DNA of 7,435 nt. It comes from an uncultured Clostridia bacterium. GTDB lineage: Bacteria > Bacillota_A > Clostridia > Christensenellales > Aristaeellaceae. The first letter of the stretch is position 1. Each line of letters opens with the position of its first letter. A program made the position numbers and the translations under genes. Below the pieces are notes generated by a model. It did not search any database. It saw nothing but the letters and a program-made list of their open reading frames with translations, and was not told where the DNA came from. The stretch covers positions 1 to 7,435 of the forward strand of contig CAMVDI010000086.1 in the NCBI GenBank assembly GCA_947166205.1, written 5' to 3'. Positions 1-6,593 of this stretch are shown piece after piece.

Positions 1-2
1 TG

Positions 3-404
3 CGGAGCTGCGGATTCAAAAACAAGGCGGGGAACATCATCGCCGCCTGCGGGAAGATCCAGCGGGAATACGGGGGCCGGGTTCCGGACACGATGGAGGA
101 TCTGACCAGCCTGCCCGGCGTGGGAAGAAAGACGGCCAACGTGGTCCTCTCCAACGCCTATGGGATTCCCGCCTTCGCGGTGGATACCCACGTTTTCCGG
201 GTTTCCAACCGGCTGGGCCTGTGCAGGGCGGATACCCCGGAGGAAACGGAGAAGCAGATGACCGGACTGATCCCCCGGGAAAAATGGGGCAGGGCGCACC
301 ACTGGCTGATCTGGCACGGACGCCGGATCTGCAGGGCGCAGCATCCGCTCTGCGGCGAATGTCCGATGCGGGATCTGTGCCCGGAGGCCGGGAAAAAGGA
401 CTGA
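3..404 (+). CDS. nth: Endonuclease III (DNA glycosylase/AP lyase), 3' part; 5' end outside window
   Basis: The reading frame is open from base 3 and ends at TGA 402-404, giving 133 residues. By comparison with the E. coli enzyme (211 residues), about 78 N-terminal residues lie outside the window. The product removes oxidised pyrimidines from DNA and nicks the abasic site in base excision repair. The helix-hairpin-helix LPGVGRKTANVV is at visible residues 37-48 and contains the catalytic lysine (K42, matching K120 of E. coli). The catalytic aspartate is in VDTHVFRV (D60, matching D138), with the same 18-residue spacing. Near the C-terminus, cysteines spaced C-X6-C-X2-C-X5-C form the [4Fe-4S] cluster site. 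The ATG at 93 is internal, because homologous sequence (KNKAGNI, the region before the helix-hairpin-helix) continues upstream of it. The gene converges on the FAD oxidoreductase with a 25-base gap. The family call is secure; nothing looks damaged in the visible part. Confidence 0.96.
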   Translation, partial: RSCGFKNKAGNIIAACGKIQREYGGRVPDTMEDLTSLPGVGRKTANVVLSNAYGIPAFAVDTHVFRVSNRLGLCRADTPEETEKQMTGLIPREKWGRAHHWLIWHGRRICRAQHPLCGECPMRDLCPEAGKKD

Positions 405-429
405 GGCGCGAAGCGGGGGAGGTACGGAC

Positions 430-2025
430 TCAGCAGAGGGACAGCAGCATGGCCCGGGCCGAGGCGATGCCGTCCAGAGCGGCGGAAACGATGCCTCCGG
501 CATAACCCGCGCCCTCTCCCACGGGGTAGAGCCCCTGAATCCCCGCCGCCTGACCGGATTCATCCCTGGGAAGACGGACGGGGGAGGAGGAGCGGGTTTC
601 CGGGGCGGTCAGCACCGCGTCCGGCAGGGCAAACCCGTGAAGCTGACGGTCCAGGACGGGAATGGCCATCCGGAGGTTCTCCGAGATGAAATCCGGAAGC
701 ACCGCCCGCAGATCCGCGGGAACGGCGCCGGGCAGGTAGGAGGGGTGTACGTCCCCGAAGGCCCGGGTGGGCCTGCGGAGCAGAAAATCCTCCAGCCGCT
801 GGGCGGGAGCCGAATAGTGGAAAGGCCCGGAAGCGGCGGCCCGGAAGGCGGCCTGCTCCAGTTTCCGCTGCAGGCGGAAGCCGGAGAGGGGATGATCGTC
901 CCCGAAATCCTCCGGGCGGACGCCCACCAGCAGGGCGGCATTGCTGTTGACGGCATTCCGGGCGTGAAAGCTCATTCCGTTCACCGCCACGCCTTCCGGC
1001 TCTGACGCGGCGGCGATCACATGCCCGCCGGGGCACATGCAGAAGGTATAGACGCCCCGCCCGTCCGGGGTGTGGCAGTTCAGCTTGTAGGAGGCGGCGC
1101 CCAGCCGGGGATGATTCGCGAAGGCCCCGTACTGGGAGCGGTCAATCATCTCCCGGGGGTGCTCAATCCGCACGCCCATGGCGAAGGGCTTCTGCTCCAT
1201 CCGGACGCCGGCGTCGAACAGCGCCCGCACGGTATCCCGGGCGGAATGCCCGATACAGAGGAACAGATGGCCGGTTTCGATTTCCCTGCGCTCCCCCCGG
1301 CAGGAAACAACGGCCCCCGCCAGACGGCCGTTCCGCAGAATCGGAGCCTCCAGACGGGTTTCGAAGCATACGGAGCCGCCCAGGGACAGGATCTCCCGCC
1401 GGATGGAGGCCACCACCGGTTTCAGCCGGTCCGTGCCGATATGGGGCTTCGGATCGATCAGAATCTGTTCGGGGGCCCCGTGGGCGACGAAGGTCTCCAG
1501 CACGTCGCGGAGCCAGGGGGACTTTACGCCGCAGGTCAGCTTTCCGTCGGAGAAGGCGCCCGCGCCTCCCTCGCCGAACTGAACATTGGACTCCGGGTCC
1601 AGAATTCCTTCCGCCTGCATGCGGGCCACGTCCCGGGTACGATCCTCCACGGGCTTTCCCCGCTCAATCAGCACCGGACGGACCCCCGCCCTGGCCAGCG
1701 TCAGGGCGCAGAAAAGCCCGGCCGGACCGGCTCCGACCACCAGCGGGGGAAGGGAGGGACGGGGACGGGGCAGCGGGACCGGCGCCTGGGGCACAACCCG
1801 GGTCAGCTGCCTGTGACGCTTCAGAAGGGCTTCCTCGTTCCGGACCTCCAGATCCAGCCCCAGCACAAAATGAACATCGCTCTTTTCCCTGGCATCCACG
1901 CTCCGCCGGATCAGGCGGACGGACAGAAGACGGTCGGGGGAAAGAGCGAATTTTTCGCACAGCAGTGCCCGGAGGGATTCCTCCGTATAGTCCAGCGGGA
2001 CGGGAAAACCGGATAAACGAAGCAT
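430..2025 (-). CDS. COG2509-type FAD-dependent dehydrogenase/oxidoreductase, 531 aa
   Basis: This is a predicted cytosolic flavoprotein of the uncharacterised COG2509 family; its substrate is unknown. A short N-terminal domain (about residues 1-90) is followed by the Rossmann dinucleotide-binding motif VVGAGPAG (about 96-103) and the acidic end of strand 2, VLIERG (E121). The family hallmark GEGGAGAFSDGKL is at about 151-163. Other recognisable blocks are KPHIGTD, IGHSARDT, GVRIEHP, CMCPGG and the C-terminal FAD-contact motif GEGAGYAGGI. The length is normal and there are no breaks. The frame also has an upstream GTG at 2043, but I chose the ATG at 2025. A GGGGAGG ribosome site lies 7 bases before that ATG, and starting at the GTG would put this site inside the gene. 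It follows truA on the same strand after a 146-base spacer containing hairpins, so it may have its own promoter. No convincing -10 element was found there. Confidence 0.93.
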   Translation of the reverse strand: MLRLSGFPVPLDYTEESLRALLCEKFALSPDRLLSVRLIRRSVDAREKSDVHFVLGLDLEVRNEEALLKRHRQLTRVVPQAPVPLPRPRPSLPPLVVGAGPAGLFCALTLARAGVRPVLIERGKPVEDRTRDVARMQAEGILDPESNVQFGEGGAGAFSDGKLTCGVKSPWLRDVLETFVAHGAPEQILIDPKPHIGTDRLKPVVASIRREILSLGGSVCFETRLEAPILRNGRLAGAVVSCRGERREIETGHLFLCIGHSARDTVRALFDAGVRMEQKPFAMGVRIEHPREMIDRSQYGAFANHPRLGAASYKLNCHTPDGRGVYTFCMCPGGHVIAAASEPEGVAVNGMSFHARNAVNSNAALLVGVRPEDFGDDHPLSGFRLQRKLEQAAFRAAASGPFHYSAPAQRLEDFLLRRPTRAFGDVHPSYLPGAVPADLRAVLPDFISENLRMAIPVLDRQLHGFALPDAVLTAPETRSSSPVRLPRDESGQAAGIQGLYPVGEGAGYAGGIVSAALDGIASARAMLLSLC

Positions 2026-2032
2026 GCGACTT

Positions 2033-2039
2033 CCTCCCC
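2033..2039 (-). promoter_or_regulatory. Ribosome binding site that fixes the FAD oxidoreductase start
   Basis: On the minus strand the sequence reads GGGGAGG and ends 7 bases before the ATG at 2025. It lies within the reading frame if the alternative GTG at 2043 is used, so it favours the ATG start and a 531-residue protein. Confidence 0.7.
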
Positions 2040-2102
2040 ACACGGCGCTTTTTTGAGGTCAAGGGATTCTGATGGGCCGCCTTCCCCGCGGCTGTCTTTC
2101 CC

Positions 2103-2121
2103 CCTGAAGAAACATTTCAGG
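2103..2121. repeat. Small inverted repeat in the truA / FAD gene spacer
   Basis: CCTGAA at 2103-2108 pairs perfectly with TTCAGG at 2116-2121 around a 7-base loop. No T-run follows on either strand, so it is not a typical intrinsic terminator. It lies upstream of the FAD oxidoreductase gene and could be part of its leader or a chance stem. Confidence 0.3.
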
Positions 2122-2141
2122 AGGGCGGAATCCGGGGAGCT

Positions 2142-2161
2142 GTCCGGGTCAGGCCCCGGAC
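2142..2161 (-). terminator. Hairpin just after truA, possible weak terminator
   Basis: GTCCGGG at 2142-2148 and CCCGGAC at 2155-2161 form a perfect 7-bp GC-rich stem with a 6-base loop, starting 10 bases after the truA stop codon. The position suits the end of the ecf-truA transcript. The following minus-strand bases (AGCTCCCC) are not a T-tract, so it is not a canonical intrinsic terminator. It could instead protect the mRNA 3' end or slow polymerase. Confidence 0.35.
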
Positions 2162-2171
2162 GGAAAGCGGC

Positions 2172-2969
2172 TCAGTCCGGTTCCGCCGGCTCCTCCTGAT
2201 GCCAGCGGAGCGCGGCGGGATCCGTAAAGGCCAGGGGAGGGTAACGGACTTCCGTCAGCTCCAGCCCCCGGGCCGGGGCCGTCATACCCAGATCCAGCCG
2301 GCTGCGGGAGCGAAGGGCCTGGGAAAAGGCATCCTCCGGCAGGCGGCCCAGCCCGATCTCCGCCAGGGTGCCGGCGATGATTCGGACCATATTGTACAGA
2401 AACGCGTTTCCGGAGACGGTCAGAATGAACCAGTCCCCCCGGCGGGTGAGCTCCGGCCGGTCCAGGGTCCGCACGGTGGTTTTCGCCGTGCCGCCGGCCG
2501 CCTGGAAGGCGGCGAAATCATGGGTGCCCTCCAGGGCGGGAAGTGCGGCGGCCATGGGGGAGAGATCCAGCGGGACGGGAACATGCCAGCAGAGGTTCCG
2601 GCTCAGGGCGCTGCCGTGGCGCGAGTTCAGGATGCGATAGGTATAGGTTTTCCCGCAGGCCAGAAAACGCGCGTGAAAATCCCCGGGGACCTGCCGGCCC
2701 GTCTGAACCCGGATATCCGGGGGAAGCATCGTATTGAGCACGAAGGGATATTTCTCCGGCGGAATGGAGGAGGAAGTGTCAAAGTGGACCTGCTGGGCAA
2801 GGGCGTGCACCCCGGCGTCGGTCCGGGAGGATCCGGTCACCGTGACCGGATGGCCGCAGGCCTTCTCCAGGGCTTCCTCCAGAACCTGCTGGACCGCGAG
2901 GCCGTTCTGCTGGCGCTGCCAGCCGGCATACCCGGTGCCGTCATATTCCACGGATAGCAGAATGCGCAT
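2172..2969 (-). CDS. truA: tRNA pseudouridine synthase A, 265 aa
   Basis: TruA converts uridines at positions 38-40 of the tRNA anticodon arm to pseudouridine. The start is ATG at 2969: the protein begins MRILLSVEYDGTGYAGW, the expected first strand of the family, and the frame upstream of it is proline/arginine-rich shadow sequence. The catalytic aspartate is D51 in GSSRTDAGVHA. A conserved C-terminal block, FLYNMVRIIAGTL, is also present. The length of 265 residues is normal. The ATG overlaps the ecfT stop by one base (TGATG), so translation is probably coupled; a GGAGGG lies about 11 bases upstream of the ATG. Linkage to ecfA1-ecfA2-ecfT is a well-known Firmicutes arrangement. The C-terminus ends in an acidic, proline-containing tail (EEPAEPD). 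I see no anomalies. Confidence 0.96.
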   Translation of the reverse strand: MRILLSVEYDGTGYAGWQRQQNGLAVQQVLEEALEKACGHPVTVTGSSRTDAGVHALAQQVHFDTSSSIPPEKYPFVLNTMLPPDIRVQTGRQVPGDFHARFLACGKTYTYRILNSRHGSALSRNLCWHVPVPLDLSPMAAALPALEGTHDFAAFQAAGGTAKTTVRTLDRPELTRRGDWFILTVSGNAFLYNMVRIIAGTLAEIGLGRLPEDAFSQALRSRSRLDLGMTAPARGLELTEVRYPPLAFTDPAALRWHQEEPAEPD

Positions 2970-3772
2970 CACAGAAAGATTCCCTCCAGCACCACGAGCC
3001 CGATCAGCAGCGCCGTTACGGCACAGGCCAGGGCGTCGGCCCGGGTCAGCTTCAGCACCCGGAAACGGGTCCGCCCTTCGCCGCCGTGGTAACACCGGCT
3101 TTCCATGGCCATGGCCAGATCCCCCGCCCGGCGGAAGGCGGAGACAAAGAGCGGAACCAGCAGGGGCACCATGGCCCTGGCCCGGGAGATCAGGCGTCCG
3201 CTTTCAAAATCCGCTCCCCGGGCGGTCTGGGCCTTCATGATCTTGTCCGTTTCGTCCAGAAGCGTGGGAATAAACCGCAGGGCGATGGTCATCATCATGG
3301 CCAGCTCATGGGCGGGAAAACGCAGCTTCCGCAGCGGGGACAGGAGCAGCTCAATCCCGTCCGAGAGCGCGACAGGGGAGGTGGTCAGCGTCAGCAGCGA
3401 CGTCCCCAACACCAGAAAAATCAGACGCAGGGTATAGAACACGGCCTGAAGGAGGGCCTCCCGCGTAATCCGGATGACCCAGAACGAGAGCAGGACGCTT
3501 TCCCCGGCGGTAAAGAAAAGATTCAGCAGAAAAGTGAAGACCAGGATCAGCCGGATGGGCTTCAGCCCCTTCAGCAGGAGCCGGAAGGGAACCTTCGCCA
3601 GCCTGGCGGCCAGACAGACATATCCCAGAATCAGCAAGTATCCGGCGGCGGTATGAACCATGAAAACCGCGACGATGAGGGCCAGGGTCAGCAGCAGCTT
3701 GACCCGGGGATCCAGCCGGTGAACGGGGCTGTCCACCGGATAGTACTGCCCGAGGGTGACATTGCTCAGCAT
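2969..3772 (-). CDS. ecfT: ECF transporter transmembrane component EcfT, 267 aa
   Basis: EcfT is the integral membrane scaffold of an energy-coupling factor transporter. It links the two ATPases to an interchangeable substrate-binding S protein. The opening LGQYYPVDSPVHRLDPRVKL is typical of EcfT. Hydrophobic segments are visible at about 26-57, 72-90, 110-130, 155-172 and 247-266. Two coupling-helix signatures that dock on the ATPases are present: ARG at 184-186 and the variant SRC at 225-227 within MESRCYHGGEGRTR, a form I recall from Firmicutes homologues. I chose ATG 3772 rather than ATG 3790 because AAGGGGGG sits at a suitable distance before it and homologues begin near this point. The gene overlaps the end of ecfA2 by 7 bases and truA by 1 base, which implies a coupled operon. 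No S component is encoded in the window, so substrate specificity cannot be read from here. Confidence 0.95.
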   Translation of the reverse strand: MLSNVTLGQYYPVDSPVHRLDPRVKLLLTLALIVAVFMVHTAAGYLLILGYVCLAARLAKVPFRLLLKGLKPIRLILVFTFLLNLFFTAGESVLLSFWVIRITREALLQAVFYTLRLIFLVLGTSLLTLTTSPVALSDGIELLLSPLRKLRFPAHELAMMMTIALRFIPTLLDETDKIMKAQTARGADFESGRLISRARAMVPLLVPLFVSAFRRAGDLAMAMESRCYHGGEGRTRFRVLKLTRADALACAVTALLIGLVVLEGIFL

Positions 3773-4629
3773 GGGGATCCCCCCTTCCAAAGCCGGAGGA
3801 TATGAGCCTTCAGCTCCTCCGGCCGGTACAGATCCGCCGGAAGATCATATCCCTTTTCGCGCAGCAGCGCGCAGAGCCGCGAAGCCTCCGGCACATCCAG
3901 ACCCACGGAGCGCATCATCTCCGGGCGGGAAAAGATCTCCCGGGGTGTACCGTCCGCCACCAGGGCGCCGTCGGAAATGACCAGCAGACGGGTGGCCAGC
4001 CTGGCCATGTCCTCCATGCTGTGGGAAACCATCAGAATCGTGATGCCTTCCCGGGCGCGGAGGTCCTCCAGCATGGAAAGAATCCGGTCCCTTCCCCGGG
4101 GATCCAGCCCCGCGGTGGGCTCATCCAGAATCAGCACGGAGGGCTCCATGGCCAGCACCCCGGCGATGGCCGCGCGGCGCATCTGGCCCCCGGAGAGCTC
4201 AAAGGGGCTTCGCTCGGCGTATTTGTCATAATCCAGGTGGACGATTTCCATGGCGCGGCGGACGCGCCGGTCGATCTCCTCCCGGCCCAGCCCCTGATTC
4301 TTCGGCCCGAAGGCGATATCCCGGGCGACGGTTTCCTCAAAGAGCTGATATTCCGGATACTGAAAGACCAGACCGATTTTCATGCGCAGGGCCCGGCGGT
4401 TGACCTTTTCGCCGTTCAGATCCACCCCGTCGATCAGCACCTGGCCTTCCGTGGGACGGAGCAGACCGTTCAGATGCTGGACCAGGGTTGTCTTTCCGGA
4501 TCCGGTATGCCCGACGATACCCACAAACTCCCCGTCCTCCACCGTGAAGGAGATATCCTTCAGCGCGACGGTCCGCATGGCGCCGGCCTCGCCGTAGGCA
4601 TGGGTCAGGTGACGGACTTCAATGGACAC
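3766..4629 (-). CDS. ecfA2: ECF transporter ATP-binding protein EcfA2 (EcfA'), 287 aa
   Basis: This is the second ATPase of the ECF module and forms a heterodimer with EcfA1 on the cytoplasmic face. All ABC motifs are intact: Walker A GHTGSGKT (residues 40-47), Q-loop Q90 in FQYPEYQLFEETV (the EcfA2-type loop), signature LSGGQ (145-149), Walker B LILDEP (D169, E170) and switch histidine H203 in VSHSMED. A C-terminal extension (about 240-287) is usual for the family. The start is a GTG at 4629. It follows a strong AGGAGG by 10 bases, and the protein then begins MSIEVRHLTHAYG, as homologues do. The first 25 bases overlap the end of ecfA1, so the two subunits are probably made in matched amounts by coupled translation. 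EcfA2 is distinguished from EcfA1 by the YPEYQLF Q-loop and the DEPTAGLD Walker B region. Confidence 0.96.
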   Translation of the reverse strand: MSIEVRHLTHAYGEAGAMRTVALKDISFTVEDGEFVGIVGHTGSGKTTLVQHLNGLLRPTEGQVLIDGVDLNGEKVNRRALRMKIGLVFQYPEYQLFEETVARDIAFGPKNQGLGREEIDRRVRRAMEIVHLDYDKYAERSPFELSGGQMRRAAIAGVLAMEPSVLILDEPTAGLDPRGRDRILSMLEDLRAREGITILMVSHSMEDMARLATRLLVISDGALVADGTPREIFSRPEMMRSVGLDVPEASRLCALLREKGYDLPADLYRPEELKAHILRLWKGGSPC

Positions 4630-5459
4630 AGCCTTTCCACCTCCTCCGCCAGTTCTTCCACCGTCAGAATGCCCTCCCGCAGGGGGAGCCCCTCCTTCCG
4701 GAGATCCGCGGCCAGGGACGTCATCCGGGGCACGTCCAGATGAAGCTCCCGCAGGCGGTCCACCTGACGGAAAACCTCCGCCGGGGTGCCCTCCGAGACG
4801 ATCTCGCCGTCAGAAACCACCAGAATCCGATCCGCCAGGGCGGCTTCCTCCATGAAATGGGTGATCCAGATCACGGTGATCCCCTTTTCCCGGTTCAGGG
4901 CCCGCACCGTGGAAAGGACTTCCTGCCTGCCCTGGGGATCGAGCATGGCGGTGGCCTCATCGGCGATGAGTACGGAGGGCTCCATGGCCAGAATCCCGGC
5001 GACGGCCACCCGCTGCTTTTGCCCCCCGGAAAGCTGATGGGGAGCGCAGAAGGCGAATTTGCCCATATGAACGGCTTCCAGGGCGGCGTCCACCCGGGCG
5101 GGCATTTCCTCCGGAGGAACCCCCAGGTTTTCCAGCCCGAAGGCCACATCCTCCCGGACCACGGTGGCAACGATCTGATTATCCGGATTCTGAAAGATCA
5201 TGCCGGCCCGGCGGCGGATTTCCCAGACCAGATCCTCCCGGGAGGTATCCCGGCCGCAGACGAGCACCCTGCCCTCCGTCGGGATGTAGAGGGCGTTCAG
5301 CAGCTTGGCCAGGGTGGATTTTCCGGAACCGTTATGGCCGAGGACGGCGACGAACTCGCCTTCCCGGATTTCGGCATCCGCCCCGGTCAGCGCCGGGGCG
5401 GACGCGCCCTCATAGGTATAGGAGACATTCTCCAGCTGGATACGAACCTGATCGCTCAT
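4605..5459 (-). CDS. ecfA1: ECF transporter ATP-binding protein EcfA1, 284 aa
   Basis: This is the first ATPase of the ECF energizing module. Motifs are complete: Walker A GHNGSGKS (41-48), Q-loop Q90 in FQNPDNQIVATVV (the EcfA1-type loop), LSGGQ (143-147), Walker B VLIADEAT (D167, E168) followed by AMLDP, and switch histidine H201 in WITHFMEE. The start is ATG at 5459, giving MSDQVRIQLENVSYTYEG. The frame is open for 47 more codons upstream, but that stretch has no family similarity and overlaps the metallophosphoesterase. The ribosome site is weak (AAAGGG about 12 bases before the ATG). The gene begins 16 bases after the phosphoesterase stop, so coupling to that gene may help its translation. 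The Q-loop and the DEATAMLD wording distinguish EcfA1 from EcfA2. With EcfA2 and EcfT it would power uptake of vitamins or metals through S proteins encoded elsewhere. Confidence 0.96.
   Translation of the reverse strand: MSDQVRIQLENVSYTYEGASAPALTGADAEIREGEFVAVLGHNGSGKSTLAKLLNALYIPTEGRVLVCGRDTSREDLVWEIRRRAGMIFQNPDNQIVATVVREDVAFGLENLGVPPEEMPARVDAALEAVHMGKFAFCAPHQLSGGQKQRVAVAGILAMEPSVLIADEATAMLDPQGRQEVLSTVRALNREKGITVIWITHFMEEAALADRILVVSDGEIVSEGTPAEVFRQVDRLRELHLDVPRMTSLAADLRKEGLPLREGILTVEELAEEVERLCPLKSVT
4640..4645 (-). promoter_or_regulatory. Ribosome binding site for the GTG start of ecfA2
   Basis: A perfect AGGAGG on the minus strand lies inside the ecfA1 coding region, 10 bases before the GTG at 4629. 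It supports the unusual start codon and the 25-base gene overlap. Confidence 0.7.
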
Positions 5460-5475
5460 ACGCGGTGAAACCCTT

Positions 5476-6442
5476 TCATGGAAGGCTCCGGGACCGGAAG
5501 GAGAGGGAAGCTCCCCGGGAGGCGGGAACCGAGATATCGATACAGTGAATCTGGGGCGGGCAGAGAATACGGGCCGGGAACACGGAGACGCCGACCCCAT
5601 TGGAGATGAGGAGGCTGGAACGGTTTTCCGTCAGCCAGCCGCTCATATACCTGTCATCCACATCGCCCGCGATATTCAGCAGGCCCGAGAGGCCGGCGAT
5701 CTGCCCGCCGTGGGTATGGCCGAACAGGGCCAGATCGTACCAGCCCAGGCGGCCGGAGCTGTCCTCCGCCCGCTGGCTGTCCGGGATGACGGAGGGATTA
5801 TGGGAAACAAAGATCACATAATCCCCCCCGGAAACGCGGGAGGAAAGACCTTTCAGATCCGGCTTTCCCTTCTGTACATCGTCCAGCCCCGCCACATAGA
5901 CCACGTTCGGACCGACCCGGACGGGAACGGCTTCGTTCACCAGCGGGATGACGCCGGCCCCGCGGATCGCGTCCGTCACCATGGAGGTTTCCAGATCCGT
6001 ATCCCCGTGATCCGCCTCCCCCAGCACCGCGAGGGCCGCGTAACGCACGTGCAGGGTGGGCAGCTTTCGGAAAAAATCAATGGCGGCATCGGGAGAATCC
6101 CCGATATCCCCGCCGAAAATCAGCACATCCGGCTTCAGATCGTTCACGGTGGAAACAAGAGACCGGATCCGGCTGTCCGAAAAGAAGTAGCCGTAGTGCA
6201 CATCCGAGACGCCCGATGCCGGAGGGAAGATCCTCCGAAGTCAGGGCGGCCCGGTCCACCCGGAGGAAAAGCGGATTCACAAAGGGAACGGAGAACACCA
6301 GAACCAGCAGGACCGCCAGGAGGATGAGACGCCTCCGCCGCCGGCGGTTCCGCTGAAGATGACGGGAGCGGTACCCGGGGGAAACGGAAGCGGAAAGGGA
6401 CCAGGGAACGGAAGCGCTGTGCTTTCCCCGGTATTCATTCAT
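5476..6442 (-). pseudogene. Membrane-anchored calcineurin-like metallophosphoesterase, frameshifted
   Basis: Two frames together encode one protein. The first starts at ATG 6442 (GAAGGGG ribosome site about 8 bases upstream) and gives a basic N-terminus, a membrane anchor at residues 39-60 and the linker RVDRAALTSEDLPSG. It then runs out of frame to a stop at 6077-6079. The second frame is open from 6240 to the TGA at 5476-5478. It begins with metal motif 1 (VSDVHYG, about 6210-6190) and continues with GGDIGD, VSHNP, GHTHGG and a typical C-terminal NGVGVSVFP...PPQIH block. Crossing needs a +1 shift near 6213-6210. The hydrophobic strand that normally precedes the SD-x-H motif is absent from both frames, which suggests a deletion of roughly 20-26 bases rather than a single-base slip. 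The usual GN[HD] motif 3 reads GEADHG. The gene may be inactive, or the break may be an assembly error. A shorter product from GTG 6201 would lack the motif 1 aspartate. Confidence 0.78.
6220..6237. repeat. Perfect inverted repeat at the frameshift site
   Basis: Minus-strand CGGAGG and CCTCCG form a 6-bp stem around the loop ATCTTC, ending 7 bases before the point where the phosphoesterase frame must change. Such a hairpin could promote a small replication-slippage deletion or a sequencing error. Its closeness to the break is directly visible; a causal role is inference. Confidence 0.5.
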
Positions 6443-6529
6443 CCGAATCCCCTTCTTTCTGTGTCCAATTTCAGCCCCGCCCGGTTTCCGCCCTCCGGCC
6501 CGGAGAAGGAATCCCAGAAACCCGGCGCG

Positions 6530-6558
6530 AAAAAAACGCGGCGCCGCGGACGCGGCCG
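6530..6558 (-). terminator. Attenuator-like GC hairpin plus seven T in the operon leader
   Basis: On the minus strand, CGGCCGC (6558-6552) can pair with GCGG (6547-6544) and CCG (6541-6539). This gives a 7-bp stem with a 4-base loop and a 2-base bulge, followed two bases later by an unbroken run of seven T (6536-6530). That is the form of an intrinsic terminator. It lies about 90 bases before the phosphoesterase start and about 30 bases after the proposed transcription start, a position suited to attenuation. No upstream minus-strand gene is present in the window for it to terminate. The pairing was worked out by eye. Confidence 0.4.
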
Positions 6559-6570
6559 GCGAACAAAACA

Positions 6571-6590
6571 GGCCCGCCCGCGGACCGGCC
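6571..6590. repeat. GC-rich inverted repeat at the minus-operon transcription start
   Basis: A 20-base imperfect palindrome has outer arms GGCC/GGCC and a central CCGCGG. On the + strand it is followed by TTTATTTT, and on the minus strand by TGTTTTGTT, so it superficially looks like a bidirectional terminator. However, the + strand T-tract overlaps the -10 box of the minus promoter, and no + strand gene precedes it. Its core GTCCGCGG is repeated in the next hairpin (6551-6544). Confidence 0.35.
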
Positions 6591-6593
6591 TTT

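Noticed and set aside
1021..2016. Long + strand open frame (331 codons) opposite the FAD oxidoreductase
   Set aside because: It lies wholly antisense to a gene with clear family motifs. Long antisense frames are expected in GC-rich coding DNA, and its sequence is low-complexity Gly/Pro/Arg.
3802..4743. 313-codon + strand frame opposite ecfA2/ecfA1
   Set aside because: It is antisense to two intact ABC ATPases and shows no motif or ribosome site.
4740..5468. 242-codon + strand frame opposite ecfA1
   Set aside because: It is a shadow of ecfA1; it is His/Gly/Pro-rich and resembles no known protein.
5545..6327. 260-codon + strand frame opposite the phosphoesterase
   Set aside because: It is antisense to the phosphoesterase frame, which has recognisable metal motifs and is the better explanation.
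6571..6590. Bidirectional intrinsic terminator
   Set aside because: Its + strand T-tract coincides with the -10 box of the minus promoter, no + gene ends upstream, and the stem has mismatches. It is kept only as an inverted repeat.
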